A stretch of 64,000 nt of DNA from 20CM-2-65-7 sp036558345. Lineage in GTDB: Bacteria; Gemmatimonadota; Gemmatimonadetes; Gemmatimonadales; GWC2-71-9. A program made the position numbers and the translations under genes. Below are positions 33,011 to 41,441 of the stretch, piece after piece (position 1 is the stretch's first letter; each line of letters starts with the position of its first letter). The stretch is taken from NCBI GenBank assembly GCA_036558345.1, contig DATBFV010000098.1, forward strand, positions 26,598 to 90,597. Direction: 5' to 3'. The notes below the pieces were generated by a model that did no database searches, was not told the origin of the DNA, and saw nothing but the letters and a program-made list of their open reading frames with translations.

Positions 33011-34716
33011 GACTCGTCACGCGGCTGTTCGCGAGCATCGGACTGCTCGTGGCTGCCGCGGTCGTTGGATCGATCATCGCCACCGATGTACTGCTCCGGC
33101 GTCATCTCGAACGAGAAGTCGCGGTCGAGTTGGAGCGCGAAGCGCGCCTCGTCGCGGCGTTCGCGTCGGCCGACTCCGCGCGCTGGCCGGAATTTGCCCA
33201 GGCAACGGGCGAGCGGTTAGGACGACGGGTGACGCTGATCGACCCCGAAGGTCACGTGCGGGGGGACACCGAATTCGACCGGCTCTCGCTCGCGCGGCTC
33301 GAGAATCACCGCACCCGTCCTGAGGTTCGTGCCGTGCTCGACTCGGCGCGGAGCGTGGGTGTCAACGAACGGCTGAGCGCATCGACCAACGAGCGGCAGT
33401 TGTACGTGGCCATTCGGGACGGACCGCCCGGTCTCGCCGTGGTGCGGGTGTCCACCACACTCGCGACCGTGGATGCGCAGGTCCACGCCGTCCAGCGCGC
33501 CGTTGCGATCGCCGGACTCCTGATGCTCGTGGCGGCCTGGTTCGTCGCCTGGTTGCTCGCCGCCGCGCTTGCCCGGCCGCTGGTCAGCATTGCCGACGCG
33601 GCGCGCGACATTGCCGCCGGCCGGCCGGCCGAGTTTCCCGACGTGAGCGGACCTGAGTTGGGGCATCAGGTGGATGCGCTGCGCGCGATGCATCACGAGC
33701 TCGAGCGCCGCTTCGAAGACCTGCGGCGCGAGCGCGAAGAGTCGCAGACTCTGCTCGAGGCGTTGTCGGATGGCGTTCTCGCCGCGGACAAACGCGGCGT
33801 CGTGATCTCCACGAATGCGGCCGCGCGCCACCTCCTGGGCTACCGCGACGACGAGCCGCTCCCGCCGCTGGGCGAGCTGTTTCACGATCGCAACCACCGC
33901 GCGTTGATGCGCGAGATCCTGACCGGCGCTGCCGTGGAAGGCCGCGAGCTCGATCTGGGCGACCGGACCGTGCTCGTCTCGGCACGCCCGCTGGAGGAGG
34001 GAGGCACGCTGCTGGTGATGAGCGACGTCACCGACGTGCGACGGCTCGAAACGATTCGCCGTGATTTCGTCGCCAACGTGTCGCACGAGCTGAAGACACC
34101 GCTTACGGCGATCGCAGGCTATGCGGAGACGCTCGCCGCCGAATCCACAGATTCGCAGCTGACCGGTTTCGCCCAGACGATCGTGGACAACGCGCGGCGC
34201 ATGCAGCGCCTGGTCGACGATCTCCTCGACCTGTCGAGGATCGAATCGGGCGGCTGGCACCCCGAGCCGCAGAAGATCGGTGTGGAGGCCGCGGCGCGAG
34301 AAGCGTGGATGCCATTCGCCGAGCGCGCCGCAAGCCGGAAAATCAAGCTCGAGACGGAGACGGATTCGGCGTCCGTGAACAGCGATCCCGAAGCGCTCCG
34401 GCAGATTTTCACGAACCTGTTCGACAACGCGTTACGCCATACGCCGGCCGGTGGCCGAATTCGCGTAGTGGTGCAACGCGCCGGCAATGCGACCCTGATC
34501 CGTGTGATCGACACCGGCGCGGGTATCCCCGCCGATCACCTGCCCCGCATTTTCGAGCGCTTCTATCGAGTCGATCCCGGACGGTCCCGCCAGGAGGGCG
34601 GCACCGGGCTGGGCCTCGCGATCGTGAAGCACCTCGTGGAGGCCCATGGTGGGCGTGTGGAAGCCGAAAGTGAGATCGGACGGGGCACCACAATCCTTTT
34701 GTATTTCCCGACTTAG
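33007..34716 (+). CDS. phoR: Phosphate regulon sensor kinase PhoR
   Basis: A 569-residue membrane histidine kinase. TM1 (about 8-27) and TM2 (about 160-185, AGLLMLVAAWFVAWLLAAAL) flank an extracytoplasmic domain of about 130 residues. A HAMP linker, a PAS domain (about 245-330) and HisKA with the phospho-His in VSHELKTPLTAIAGY follow. The ATPase domain shows FDNALRHTPAGG, DTGAGIP, FERFYRVDPGRSRQEGGTGLGLAIVKH. The large periplasmic domain is the extended PhoR type seen in Gram-positives and some other phyla rather than the short E. coli form. Confidence 0.91.
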   Translation: MRLVTRLFASIGLLVAAAVVGSIIATDVLLRRHLEREVAVELEREARLVAAFASADSARWPEFAQATGERLGRRVTLIDPEGHVRGDTEFDRLSLARLENHRTRPEVRAVLDSARSVGVNERLSASTNERQLYVAIRDGPPGLAVVRVSTTLATVDAQVHAVQRAVAIAGLLMLVAAWFVAWLLAAALARPLVSIADAARDIAAGRPAEFPDVSGPELGHQVDALRAMHHELERRFEDLRREREESQTLLEALSDGVLAADKRGVVISTNAAARHLLGYRDDEPLPPLGELFHDRNHRALMREILTGAAVEGRELDLGDRTVLVSARPLEEGGTLLVMSDVTDVRRLETIRRDFVANVSHELKTPLTAIAGYAETLAAESTDSQLTGFAQTIVDNARRMQRLVDDLLDLSRIESGGWHPEPQKIGVEAAAREAWMPFAERAASRKIKLETETDSASVNSDPEALRQIFTNLFDNALRHTPAGGRIRVVVQRAGNATLIRVIDTGAGIPADHLPRIFERFYRVDPGRSRQEGGTGLGLAIVKHLVEAHGGRVEAESEIGRGTTILLYFPT

Positions 34717-34721
34717 GTCTC

Positions 34722-34765
34722 GTTACAAACACGTAGCGTAGTCGTCATCAGCCGTTGACGCATCA
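34722..34765 (+). promoter_or_regulatory. Candidate Pho box of the glycosyltransferase cluster
   Basis: Four 11-base units follow one another: GTTACAAACAC, GTAGCGTAGTC, GTCATCAGCCG and TTGACGCATCA. The first two fit the pattern best. The array starts 5 bases after the phoR stop and ends 16 bases before the glycosyltransferase GTG. Confidence 0.55.
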
Positions 34766-34781
34766 GAGCCATCGTTGGCTC

Positions 34782-35933
34782 GTGCGAATTGCGCTCGTAA
34801 CAGACACTTACACGCCGCAGGTCAACGGCGTCACGACCGTGGTCGTTCGGATCGCGAATGCGTTGCGCGAGTTCGGACACAAGGTCGCCGTCGTCGCGCC
34901 GCGCTACCCCGGCCACGTATCAACCGACGCCAACGAGCTGCGGATTCCGTCCGCCGCGTTTCCGCCGTATCCCGCGATCCGCCTGTCACTGCCGCAATTC
35001 GGCGCCGTCGAGCGCTTCCTCCACCCATTCGAGCCCGAGCTCGTCCACGTCGCGACGGAAGGTCCGCTCGGCCTCACTGGACGCCGCTACGCGGTGCGGC
35101 ACCGCATCCCGCTCGTCACCTCGTACCACACGAATTTTCCGCAGTACGCCCGGCATTACGGCGCCGGCCTCGCCGAGCCGCTCGTGTGGAAGTGGCTGCG
35201 CTGGTTTCATCGCCCAGCGGTGCTCACGCAGACGCCCGGCGAAGCCGTCGCGCGCGAGCTCGAGCGCCGCGGCATCGGGCGGCCGGTGGTATGGGGTCGC
35301 GGCGTGGATACGACGCACTTCCGGCCTGAGCGGCGCAGTACCGGCTGGCGCCGGTGGCTGGCGGGTGGTGACGACACCGCGATCGTACTGCACGTGGGAC
35401 GGCTCGCGCCGGAGAAAAACATCGAAGTGCTCACGCAAGCGTGGACAGCCGCGCACGAGCATGCGCGCCAGCGCGCCACGTTTGTGCTCGCCGGCGAAGG
35501 ACCCGAGACGCGGCGACTCGTGACCCAGATGCCCTGGGTGCGCCAGCTCGGCTTTCTGGACCGCGCCAAGCTTGCCGACATCTACGCGAGTGCCGACATC
35601 TGCGTACTGCCGTCCAGGACGGAGACCTGCGGACTCGTCGCCCTCGAAGCGATGGCGTCCGGGCTCGCCGTCATCGCGGCCGATGCCGGCGGTTTCCGTG
35701 AGAGCATCACGCACGGGCAATCCGGTCGGCTCGTCGCACCAGACGATGTCACCGGTTTCGCCGCCGAGATTCTGTCACTCGTGATTTCACCGCCGCGGCG
35801 GGCGGAGTTAGGCCGTGCCGCGCGCGCCACGGCCGTCGCCCGCGACATTGCACCCGAGAATCTCGAGCTGCTCCGCCAGTACGCGAAAGCCGCAGGCCTC
35901 TCTGACGCTGGAGCGACCTCATGCGCCGCGTAG
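34782..35933 (+). CDS. GT4 family glycosyltransferase (SQD2-like)
   Basis: A 383-residue GT-B fold retaining glycosyltransferase. The N-terminus MRIALVTDTYTPQVNGVTTVV and SYHTNFPQYA are typical of lipid-acting GT4 enzymes such as plant SQD2 and bacterial mannosyl- or glucosyltransferases. The nucleotide-sugar site is in HVGRLAPEKNIEVL and in the E-x7-E motif within SRTETCGLVALEAMASG. The GTG at 34782 is chosen because an upstream TTG at 34755 lies inside the Pho-box candidate. It overlaps the next gene by 13 bases. Given its control site and its partners, glycosylation of diacylglycerol during phosphate starvation is a reasonable inference. Confidence 0.87.
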   Translation: MRIALVTDTYTPQVNGVTTVVVRIANALREFGHKVAVVAPRYPGHVSTDANELRIPSAAFPPYPAIRLSLPQFGAVERFLHPFEPELVHVATEGPLGLTGRRYAVRHRIPLVTSYHTNFPQYARHYGAGLAEPLVWKWLRWFHRPAVLTQTPGEAVARELERRGIGRPVVWGRGVDTTHFRPERRSTGWRRWLAGGDDTAIVLHVGRLAPEKNIEVLTQAWTAAHEHARQRATFVLAGEGPETRRLVTQMPWVRQLGFLDRAKLADIYASADICVLPSRTETCGLVALEAMASGLAVIAADAGGFRESITHGQSGRLVAPDDVTGFAAEILSLVISPPRRAELGRAARATAVARDIAPENLELLRQYAKAAGLSDAGATSCAA

Positions 35934-36748
35934 TGCTCGTCCTTGCGGATGGTCTCCGCCCCGACGCCATCACGCCGACCGACATGCCCTCGCTCGACGC
36001 GCTGGCTCGGGCGTTCACCACCGCGCTCCGCGCCAACACCGTTCGGCCGAGCCGCACAGTGGCGGCGCTCGCGTCCCTCGCGACCGGCGTCGCGCCCAAA
36101 ACGCATGGCTTGATCGAGCCGGGCCTCGGATTCCTGAAACGACTGCCGAGCTTGCGGCCGCTGGCTCGAGAGCTGACGCGCGGCGCCGTCGCGAGTCAGG
36201 TCGTCGCGAGTGAGCTGCTGCCTTCCGAGCGCGCGGTCCTGTGGGCGCTCACCAAGGCCGCGGGCCTCGGCAAGTACCGCTCCGCAGGGCTGCGCGCGCG
36301 AGAAGTCGCACGCGCGGCGCAGGCGGCTACGCTCGCGCAGTCCGCCGGCCTCGTGTTCGTGTATCTGAACGACTGCGATCAGGCCGGCCACGCGCACGGC
36401 TGGATGTCACCGCAGTACCGGGCGGCGGCCGTTGAGGTAGACGCGGCGATCGGCGTGCTGGCGGACCTGACCGATCACACGCTGCTGATCGTGATGGCGG
36501 ATCACGGGGGCGGCGGCGTGACAACGCACGATCACGCCGAGCCTCACCCGATCAATGATCACATTCCGCTCATTCTCGCCGGTCCCGACGTCACCCGTCA
36601 TCACCAGCTCACGCGGCAGGTCTCACTGCTCGACATCCCGCCGACGCTGCTCTGGTGGTTTGGCTTGGACGTGCCGGTGTGTTACGAGGGTCGCGTGCTG
36701 ACGCAGGCGTTCACGCGCACGAGCGAACCGATCGAGGCGGCCGTCTGA
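35921..36748 (+). CDS. Alkaline-phosphatase-superfamily hydrolase (phosphodiesterase/NPP-like)
   Basis: A 275-residue metal-dependent phosphohydrolase. Metal ligands and nucleophile can be placed: LVLADGLRPDAI (Asp), SRTVAALASLATG (Thr or Ser nucleophile), NDCDQAGHAHGW (Asp, His), MADHGGGG (Asp, His) and a His-rich segment THDHAEPHPINDH. It is shorter than secreted phosphatases and has no signal peptide, so it is probably cytoplasmic. It lies between a glycosyltransferase and a PAP2 phosphatase with overlaps on both sides. A phospholipid head-group-removing role is my inference; nucleotide or glycan phosphodiesters are alternatives. Confidence 0.8.
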   Translation: MRRVVLVLADGLRPDAITPTDMPSLDALARAFTTALRANTVRPSRTVAALASLATGVAPKTHGLIEPGLGFLKRLPSLRPLARELTRGAVASQVVASELLPSERAVLWALTKAAGLGKYRSAGLRAREVARAAQAATLAQSAGLVFVYLNDCDQAGHAHGWMSPQYRAAAVEVDAAIGVLADLTDHTLLIVMADHGGGGVTTHDHAEPHPINDHIPLILAGPDVTRHHQLTRQVSLLDIPPTLLWWFGLDVPVCYEGRVLTQAFTRTSEPIEAAV

Positions 36749-37176
36749 TGCGCTGGCTCACCCACCTCGGCGGCGCGCGCGTGATGATCGGGATCGGCTT
36801 GCTGCTGATCGCGGTCGGTGAACAACTCCTTGGAGTCGCGGCGCTGTTCGCTTTGACCACATCCCATATCATGGTCCAGGTCCTGAAGCGCGCCGTCGCG
36901 CGGCCGCGGCCCTGCGACGCCAACGGCCGGCTGCTCGCGCTCATCGATCTGCCGGATCCCTACTCGTTCCCTTCTGGCCATGCCGCGGCCGCGTGCGCCG
37001 TGGGTGGAACGATCGTCCTCGCCCATCCCCTGCTCGCCCCCATCGTGGTTCCGCTCGCGGGTCTGATCGCCGCGTCGCGCGTGACGCTGCGGGTGCACCA
37101 CGTGGGGGACGTCATCGCCGGCGTCCTGTTGGGCCTGGCGGGCGCCGTCGGCGCCGCGCTTCTCATCCTGCACTGA
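36748..37176 (+). CDS. PAP2 family phosphatase
   Basis: A 142-residue membrane phosphatase of the phosphatidic acid phosphatase type 2 family. The three catalytic motifs are KRAVARPRP, PSGHAAAACAVG and SRVTLRVHHVGDV. About four hydrophobic helices are visible, fewer than the six of many family members. It starts on the stop of the preceding gene (TGATG). Phosphatidic acid or undecaprenyl pyrophosphate are the family's usual substrates; the neighbours favour phosphatidic acid. Confidence 0.87.
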   Translation: MRWLTHLGGARVMIGIGLLLIAVGEQLLGVAALFALTTSHIMVQVLKRAVARPRPCDANGRLLALIDLPDPYSFPSGHAAAACAVGGTIVLAHPLLAPIVVPLAGLIAASRVTLRVHHVGDVIAGVLLGLAGAVGAALLILH

Positions 37177-37229
37177 ATCGACCATGTGCCCGGCGGCGGA
37201 GTGCACGGCCGTCCGTCCGGGTGCCCAGG

Positions 37230-37255
37230 TAGCGGAGGCTCGCATGGCTCCGCTA
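37230..37255 (+). terminator. Hairpin after the PAP2 gene
   Basis: TAGCGGAG (37230-37237) and CTCCGCTA (37248-37255) form an exact 8-bp stem with a 10-base loop, 54 bases after the PAP2 stop. There is no T-run. It may end the glycosyltransferase operon before the next Pho-box candidate. Confidence 0.4.
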
Positions 37256-37264
37256 TCTGCGTCT

Positions 37265-37286
37265 GTTACACAGCCGTGACATTCAA
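37265..37286 (+). promoter_or_regulatory. Candidate Pho box of the porin-pstS unit
   Basis: Two 11-base units, GTTACACAGCC and GTGACATTCAA, stand 74 bases before the porin start. TGTTACA-N4-CGTGACA also fits the 7-4-7 layout of the classical Pho box. Confidence 0.6.
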
Positions 37287-37359
37287 AAGGCTGTTCGGTG
37301 ATGCTCCGGGGCGAGTCTTGGGTGCGCAATCACTTCCCCTTTTCCGAGGAGCACATACC

Positions 37360-38397
37360 GTGCACGTACGACAACTGTTGAGCCTCGCTGCGGCAGGCGC
37401 CCTCAGCGCGACGACGGCTGCCAGCCTCTGCGCCCAGGCCCCTCAGGCGCCCCAGGTGAGCGTGAGTGGCGTGGTTTATGGGCAGTATCTGTATCAGTTG
37501 AAGGACAGCCTCGGTGCGGGCAACCAGAATCAGTTCTCCATCCAGCGCTCCTACGTCAACGTAATCGGCCGATTCGCCGGTGGCGTGCAAACGCGTGTGA
37601 CGGCTGACATCGCCCCGACCGGCACCGGCAATCAACAGTTCCGCCTCAAGTACGCGTATTTCGGCTGGACCCCGGCGAACGGCAACCTGACATACAAGCT
37701 CGGCCTCATCCACACGCCGTATATCGATTGGGCCGAGACATTGTGGGACTATCGCATGCAGGGTCCGATTGCGGTTGATCGCAATGGCTATATGAGCTCC
37801 GCCGACTTCGGTGCCGGAGTCGACGGCCACTGGAACAGCGAGCAGGTGAACGCGCAGATCGCGTTCGTCAACGGCGAAGGCTACTCGGGCGGCACGGGAG
37901 ACAACCACAAGGATATCCAGGCGCGCGTCTCAGTTCGTCTCTCGAAGACTAACGACGCCAGCAGGGTTGGCGGGCTGCGCCTGACGGGCTACGCGGGGAT
38001 TGGAGCACCGACGAGCGGTGGAACGCGCAACCGCTTCCTGGGCAACCTTTCCTACAAGTCCCAGCAGATCACACTGGCGGCCGAGTACACCATCAGCAAG
38101 GACACCGTGACCGCGACGCCAGTCGCCGAGACCAACGGTAGCATCATGAGCGCATTCGGCGTCTACAAATTCAAGAATAGCAAGGCAGCCGTCATCGGTC
38201 GGGTCGACCTGCTTGATCCCAATACCGACACGGACAACAACAAGCAGACGCGTGTAATCGCCGGCGTCTCGTATCAAGCGACAGCCAATCTCCGCCTCCT
38301 GCTCGACGCCGACCTCCTCTCGTACGAAGGCGGTGCGACTCCGGTGCAGGACGCGCAGCGGCAGCGCGCGCTGTTCCAGGCGCAATTCACGTTCTAA
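37360..38397 (+). CDS. Phosphate-selective porin (OprO/OprP-like)
   Basis: A 345-residue outer-membrane beta-barrel. The GTG start follows GAGGA, and the signal peptide runs to about residue 26 (AASLCAQA). The remaining sequence is alternating strands with aromatic girdles, including FSIQRSYVNVIGRF, FRLKYAYFGWTP and a terminal aromatic residue (LFQAQFTF). This resembles the OprO/OprP porin family. It is followed 24 bases later by pstS and preceded by a Pho-box candidate, which supports a role in phosphate entry. Confidence 0.82.
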   Translation: MHVRQLLSLAAAGALSATTAASLCAQAPQAPQVSVSGVVYGQYLYQLKDSLGAGNQNQFSIQRSYVNVIGRFAGGVQTRVTADIAPTGTGNQQFRLKYAYFGWTPANGNLTYKLGLIHTPYIDWAETLWDYRMQGPIAVDRNGYMSSADFGAGVDGHWNSEQVNAQIAFVNGEGYSGGTGDNHKDIQARVSVRLSKTNDASRVGGLRLTGYAGIGAPTSGGTRNRFLGNLSYKSQQITLAAEYTISKDTVTATPVAETNGSIMSAFGVYKFKNSKAAVIGRVDLLDPNTDTDNNKQTRVIAGVSYQATANLRLLLDADLLSYEGGATPVQDAQRQRALFQAQFTF

Positions 38398-38421
38398 CCA
38401 GACCTTGGAGAAAACTCACTC

Positions 38422-39471
38422 ATGAAGCCCACTCGCTATCTCGCCCTCGCCGCGTTGCTCGGCACCGCCGTTCCGGCGGCCGCTCAGGTGCAGCTCAACG
38501 GCGCTGGGGCAACGTTCCCGAACATCCTCTATCAGGACTGGATCCTGACCTACAATCAGGCGCATTCCGACGTCAAGCTGAACTATCAGTCGATCGGCTC
38601 GGGCGGCGGCATCCGGCAGTTCTCGGACGGCACGGTTGATTTCGGCGGCTCGGACGCCCCGATGACCGATTCGGCGATCGCCGCTATCAGCGGTAACGTG
38701 CTCCACATCCCCACCGTGCTCGGCGCCGTCGTCGTCACCTACAACCTCCCCGGGGTCACGCAGCAGCTGAAGTTCACGCCGGACGTGGTGGCCGACATCT
38801 TCCTCGGCAAGATCACCAAGTGGAACGACTCGCGCATCACGTCGATCAACCCGGGCGTCAACCTGCCCTCGACCGACATGGTCGTGGCGCATCGGTCTGA
38901 CGGCTCGGGCACCACGTACATCTTCACCGACTATCTCTCCAAGGTCAGTTCGGACTGGCAGCAGAAGGTCGGCAAGGGCGTGTCGGTGAACTGGCCAGTA
39001 GGAATCGGCGGCAAGGGGAACGAAGGCGTAACCGCCAGCGTGGCGCAGACGCCCGGCGGGATCGGCTACGTCGAGCTGGCGTACGCCAACACCAATCATC
39101 TCCAGTATGGGCAGCTTCGAAACCGCGCCGGGAAGTTCATCAATCCGACACTGGAAGCCACCACGGAGGCCCTGGCGGGCGCCATGAAGAGCATGGGCCC
39201 CTCGACCGACTTCCGCGTGTCCATTACCGACTCCCCCGGCGCAACGGCGTATCCGATCGCGAGCATGACGTACCTGCTGCTGCACAAGACATATACGGAC
39301 GAGGCCAAGACCCGGGCGCTCTTGCAGTATGTCTGGTGGGCCGAGACCGAAGGTCAAGCAAAGGCCGCACCGATGGGGTATGCGCCCCTTCCGCCGGCGC
39401 TGCGTCCCTGGATCCAGGCGCGCTTGAAGAGCATCACCGTAGGCGGGAAGTCCGTCTGGAACGCTGAGTAA
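38422..39471 (+). CDS. pstS: Phosphate ABC transporter substrate-binding protein PstS
   Basis: A 349-residue periplasmic phosphate-binding protein. The signal peptide ends AAAQ at about residue 22. Phosphate-contacting loops are LNGAGATFPNILY, YQSIGSGGGIRQFSDGTVDFGGSDAPM and VVAHRSDGSGTTYIFTDYLSKVS; VGIGGKGNEGVTASVAQTPGGIGYVELAYA is the typical second-domain segment. TTGGAG precedes the ATG. A strong hairpin terminator follows its stop, so it can be expressed at a different level from pstCAB. Confidence 0.95.
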   Translation: MKPTRYLALAALLGTAVPAAAQVQLNGAGATFPNILYQDWILTYNQAHSDVKLNYQSIGSGGGIRQFSDGTVDFGGSDAPMTDSAIAAISGNVLHIPTVLGAVVVTYNLPGVTQQLKFTPDVVADIFLGKITKWNDSRITSINPGVNLPSTDMVVAHRSDGSGTTYIFTDYLSKVSSDWQQKVGKGVSVNWPVGIGGKGNEGVTASVAQTPGGIGYVELAYANTNHLQYGQLRNRAGKFINPTLEATTEALAGAMKSMGPSTDFRVSITDSPGATAYPIASMTYLLLHKTYTDEAKTRALLQYVWWAETEGQAKAAPMGYAPLPPALRPWIQARLKSITVGGKSVWNAE

Positions 39472-39482
39472 CGCCGCACCTT

Positions 39483-39531
39483 AAGGGGGACACCTCTCGA
39501 CGCGCAGCTGGCGCCGGGAGGTGTTTCCCTT
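39483..39531 (+). terminator. Terminator between pstS and pstC
   Basis: A 14-position stem, AAGGGGGACACCTC at 39483-39496 with GAGGTGTTTCCCTT at 39518-39531 (two G-T pairs), ends in TTT. It lies 12 bases after the pstS stop and just before a Pho-box candidate. Confidence 0.7.
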
Positions 39532-39536
39532 TCGTA

Positions 39537-39569
39537 GTGACAAATCCGTTACACCTCCGTGACGGACAG
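39537..39569 (+). promoter_or_regulatory. Candidate Pho box of pstCAB-phoU
   Basis: Three exact 11-base steps: GTGACAAATCC, GTTACACCTCC and GTGACGGACAG. TAGGTT at 39585-39590 is a fitting -10 box, 15 bases after the array and 10 bases before the pstC ATG. This is the clearest of the five sites. Confidence 0.65.
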
Positions 39570-39600
39570 TCCGGACAGGGCCGGTAGGTTTCCCGGCGCG

Positions 39601-40599
39601 ATGACGAGTCTTCCCATCGAAGGAATCCCCCCCCGCCGCCCCAGTGGCGAGTCTCGCTGGCAGTCCCTCGTTGGAACCGACCGTAGCGATCGCATTTACC
39701 AGGGCGTGCTCACCGCCCTCGCGCTCGGGTTGCCGGCACTGATTCTCATCATCCTGGCCGTCCTGGTCGTCGATGCGTGGCCGGCGCTGCGGCGCTTCGG
39801 GCCGTCGTTCGTGTGGACGTCAACTTGGGACCCCGTCGCGGGAATCTTTGGCGCAGCGCCCATGATCTTTGGTACGCTCGCGTCGTCGTTGCTGGCGCTG
39901 TTGATCGCGGTGCCGCTGGCACTGTCGACTGCGATCTTCCTCACCGAGTTCTCGCCGCGCTGGCTACGCCAGCCCGTCGCGTTCACGATCGAGCTGCTCG
40001 CCGCCATTCCGAGCGTGGTGTACGGGATGTGGGGGATCTTCGTCCTGATTCCCTTTCTGCGCTCGTACGTCGTGCCGCCACTGAGAGCAGTGTTTGGATG
40101 GTTGCCGTTCTTCCAGGGGGTGTTCTACGGCAATTCGCTGCTGGCCGGCGGCATCATCCTGGCGATCATGATCATTCCGTACATCGCGGCCGTGTCGCGC
40201 GAGGTGCTCCTCGCCGTGCCCGGCAGCCAACGTGAGGCTGCACTGGCGATGGGCGCGACGCGCTGGGAGGCCGTTCGCTCGGCCGTGCTCCCGTACGGCC
40301 GCACCGGACTGATCGGCGCCGGCATCCTTGGCCTGGGGCGCGCGCTGGGCGAGACGATGGCCGTGACGATGCTCATCGGCAATCGCCACGACATCGGCGT
40401 GTCGGTGTTTCAGCCCGCCTACACGATGGCCGCCGCGCTCGCCAATGAATTTTCCGAGGCCACGACCTCGCTCTATCTCTCCGCACTGTTCGAGGTCGGC
40501 CTGATCTTGTTCGTATTGACGGTCGTCGTGAACGCGATCGCGCGCGTCCTCATCTGGCGTGTCGCCCGCGGCCAGGCGATCGGGAGCGGCGCGCTGTGA
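39601..40599 (+). CDS. pstC: Phosphate ABC transporter permease PstC
   Basis: A 332-residue inner-membrane permease with about six helices. The cytoplasmic loop that docks PstB is VLLAVPGSQREAALAMGATRWEAVRSAVLPYGRTGLIGAGILGLGRALGETMAV. Also typical are FTIELLAAIPSVVYGMWGIFVLIPF and the N-terminal FGPSFVWTSTWDPVAGIFGAAPMI. The ATG at 39601 is preferred; a GTG at 39559 would put the N-terminus inside the Pho-box candidate. It overlaps pstA by 4 bases. Confidence 0.94.
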   Translation: MTSLPIEGIPPRRPSGESRWQSLVGTDRSDRIYQGVLTALALGLPALILIILAVLVVDAWPALRRFGPSFVWTSTWDPVAGIFGAAPMIFGTLASSLLALLIAVPLALSTAIFLTEFSPRWLRQPVAFTIELLAAIPSVVYGMWGIFVLIPFLRSYVVPPLRAVFGWLPFFQGVFYGNSLLAGGIILAIMIIPYIAAVSREVLLAVPGSQREAALAMGATRWEAVRSAVLPYGRTGLIGAGILGLGRALGETMAVTMLIGNRHDIGVSVFQPAYTMAAALANEFSEATTSLYLSALFEVGLILFVLTVVVNAIARVLIWRVARGQAIGSGAL

Positions 40600-41441
40600 A
40601 CCGCGCGTTCCGGCGGCACCTCACGAGCCGCATCATGACGGGGCTCGTGGTGGCGCTCTCGTTCCTTGCCGTGCTCGCGCTGTTCCTGATCCTCGGCAAC
40701 CTCGTGCTCAAGGGCGCGTCGTCGCTCGATTGGGCATTTTTCACCAAGAGTCCCGTTCCCGCGGGACAGACAGGCGGCGGCGTCGCGAACGCCATCGTCG
40801 GGACGGGCATCATGGTTGGTCTGGCGGCGCTGATCGGCGTGCCCGTGGGTGTCGGCGCCGGGATGTTCCTGGCGGAGTACGGCGCGGGCCGGCTGGGCTG
40901 GCTGGTGCGCTTCGTCGCCGACGTGTTGAACGGCACGCCGTCGATCGTCGTCGGCATCGTGGCCTGGACGTTCATCGTAAAGCCCCAGAAACATTTCTCC
41001 GCGCTGGCGGGAGCCGTCGCGCTCGCCATTCTGATGATTCCGATGCTGGCGCGCACGACCGAGGAGATGGTACGCCTCGTGCCGCACTCGCTGCGTGAGG
41101 CGGCGCTGGCGCTCGGCTATCCGCGCTGGCGGACTTCGCTCAAGATCGTGGCGCGGACGGCGCTCGGCGGAATCGTGACGGGCTGCCTGGTCGGCATCGC
41201 CCGCGTCGCCGGCGAAACCGCGCCCCTGCTCTTCACGGCGCTCGGCAACCTCAATTTCACCTTCCATGTCAATCAGCCGATGCAGGCGCTGTCGCTGCAG
41301 ATCTACGTCTACGCGACCGGGCCGTTCGAGGAATGGCATCGGCTCGCGTGGGCGTCGGCGCTCGTGCTCATGGGTCTCGTGCTCGTCATTTCGCTCACCG
41401 CGCGCTGGGTGACGAGGGCCAGGTATGGTAGCGTCCGCTAA
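40596..41441 (+). CDS. pstA: Phosphate ABC transporter permease PstA
   Basis: A 281-residue second permease with six predicted helices. GGGVANAIVGTGIMVGLAALIGVPVGVGAGMFLAEYG, VADVLNGTPSIVVGIVAW and the PstB-docking loop LVPHSLREAALALGYPRWRTSLKIVARTALGGI are diagnostic. The C-terminus overlaps pstB by 17 bases. Confidence 0.94.
   Translation: MNRAFRRHLTSRIMTGLVVALSFLAVLALFLILGNLVLKGASSLDWAFFTKSPVPAGQTGGGVANAIVGTGIMVGLAALIGVPVGVGAGMFLAEYGAGRLGWLVRFVADVLNGTPSIVVGIVAWTFIVKPQKHFSALAGAVALAILMIPMLARTTEEMVRLVPHSLREAALALGYPRWRTSLKIVARTALGGIVTGCLVGIARVAGETAPLLFTALGNLNFTFHVNQPMQALSLQIYVYATGPFEEWHRLAWASALVLMGLVLVISLTARWVTRARYGSVR

Noticed and set aside
34755..34781. Earlier TTG start for the glycosyltransferase
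   Set aside because: The added residues come from the Pho-box-like repeat, and the family N-terminus starts at the GTG at 34782.
39559..39600. Earlier GTG start for PstC
   Set aside because: The codon lies in the third unit of the Pho-box candidate and the -10 box lies after it, so it would not be on the message.
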